From Burkholderiales bacterium (GTDB taxonomy: Bacteria > Pseudomonadota > Gammaproteobacteria > Burkholderiales > JAEUMW01), in contig JAEUMX010000316.1 in NCBI GenBank assembly GCA_016791285.1, forward strand, positions 1 through 15,302: 15,302 nt of DNA. Direction: 5' to 3'. Under the pieces are notes generated by a model. The model was not told the DNA's origin. It searched no databases and was given only the letters and a program-made list of their open reading frames with translations. Below are positions 14,653-15,302 of this stretch, piece after piece (position 1 is the stretch's first letter; each line of letters starts with the position of its first letter). The position numbers were made by a program, and so were the translations under genes.

Positions 14653-15302
14653 ATGCAATCCCAATCTCACCATCCGCGCGAATTCAGCTTCGAGTTCTTC
14701 CCGCCCAAGACGCCCGAAGGCATGGAGAAGCTGCGCGCGACGCGGCGTCAGCTCGCGCAGCTCGCGCCGCAGTTCTTTTCCGTCACCTTCGGCGCGGGCG
14801 GTTCGACGCGCGACCGCACGCTGGAGACCGTGCTCGAGATCCAGGCCGAAGGCAGCGCCGCGTCGCCGCACATCTCCTGCATCGCGTCGACCCGGGCCGA
14901 CATCGCCGCGACCCTCGAGCTCTACAAGTCTCACGGCATCCGCCACATCGTGGCGTTGCGCGGTGACCTGCCGTCGGGGCTCGCCTCCTTCGGCGAGCTC
15001 CGCTATGCGAGCGAGCTGGTGGCGTTCATCCGCGAGCGCACCGGCGACTGGTTCACGATCGAGGTCGCCTGCTATCCGGAGATGCATCCGCAGGCGCGCA
15101 GCCCGCAGGATGACGTGCGCAACTTCAAGCGCAAGGTGGACGCGGGTGCCGACTCCGCGATCACGCAATACTTCTACAACGCGGACAGCTACTTCCGCTT
15201 CATCGACGAATGCGAAGCGGTGGGGATCGATCTTCCAATCGTTCCCGGCATCATGCCGATCGGGAACTTCTCGCAGCTCGCGCGCTTTTCCGACGCCTGC
15301 GG
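14653..15302 (+). CDS. metF: 5,10-methylenetetrahydrofolate reductase (partial, C-terminus beyond the window)
   Basis: Reduces 5,10-methylene-THF to 5-methyl-THF with FAD, supplying the methyl group for methionine synthesis. The first 216 residues are visible of about 280-300 in the family. They include the catalytic glutamate in FSFEFFPPKT (Glu14), SVTFGAGGSTRDRT (43-56), the FAD-contacting ALRGDLP (Asp105), EVACYPEMHP (137-146), ITQYFYNADSYFRF (170-183) and PGIMPIGNFSQ (198-208). The frame is open to the right edge. The ATG at 14653 is supported by the position of the fold, but there is no Shine-Dalgarno sequence; a long pyrimidine-rich tract precedes it. It lies 81 bases after ahcY, so the two form an activated-methyl-cycle pair, perhaps partly uncoupled by the intervening hairpin. 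Confidence 0.97.
   Translation, partial: MQSQSHHPREFSFEFFPPKTPEGMEKLRATRRQLAQLAPQFFSVTFGAGGSTRDRTLETVLEIQAEGSAASPHISCIASTRADIAATLELYKSHGIRHIVALRGDLPSGLASFGELRYASELVAFIRERTGDWFTIEVACYPEMHPQARSPQDDVRNFKRKVDAGADSAITQYFYNADSYFRFIDECEAVGIDLPIVPGIMPIGNFSQLARFSDAC

Noticed and set aside
1..15302. CRISPR arrays, tRNA or rRNA genes, insertion sequences, prophage or defence genes
   Set aside because: I looked for repeated spaced units, tRNA-like cloverleafs, transposase or integrase motifs and terminal repeats and saw none.

Overview
The window is ordinary housekeeping chromosome from a GC-rich (by eye about two-thirds G+C) proteobacterium, most likely a betaproteobacterium. This is inferred from three things: the block cutA-dsbD-tlpA-aroQ, the hemC-hemD-hemX-hemY cluster divergent from ppc, and ahcY behind an S-adenosylhomocysteine (SAH) riboswitch with metF next. 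I see no mobile element, phage gene, CRISPR array, tRNA or rRNA. Twelve protein genes are essentially certain in extent and family, though one (a lone ferredoxin-type reductase) has no assignable physiological role. A thirteenth encodes a small membrane protein of unknown function.

Left third (1-5195). On the minus strand, cutA, dsbD, tlpA and aroQ (cut by the left edge) run as one probable operon. DsbD moves electrons across the inner membrane and the adjacent TlpA-like thioredoxin is a natural periplasmic acceptor, probably for cytochrome c maturation or thiol repair. Upstream lies a minus-strand atypical short-chain dehydrogenase. Divergent from it, on the plus strand, is a three-domain 2Fe-2S/FAD/NAD reductase of the kind usually labelled CDP-6-deoxy-glucoseen reductase.

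Middle (5201-9474). The minus-strand operon hemC-hemD-hemX-hemY makes uroporphyrinogen III and adds two membrane-anchored accessory proteins. Successive genes overlap (ATGA at hemC/hemD and hemX/hemY, 26 bases at hemD/hemX). hemC starts at TTG behind a strong ribosome binding site and has a good extended -10 promoter. The plus-strand reductase gene meets hemY tail to tail with only 5 bases between them.

Right part (9475-15302). ppc (phosphoenolpyruvate carboxylase) runs divergently from hemC and ends in a nested hairpin. It converges on a 147-residue two-helix membrane protein of unknown function. A 353-base gene-free stretch follows. Its right half holds a clear SAH riboswitch with a possible switching hairpin and a possible site that sequesters the ribosome binding site of ahcY. 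ahcY (SAH hydrolase) and metF (methylenetetrahydrofolate reductase, cut by the right edge) form an activated-methyl-cycle unit separated by an 11-bp-stem hairpin.

The most interesting part is the ahcY leader. The aptamer is a known class; the downstream folding model is my own proposal from base pairing alone. No wholly new system is evident.
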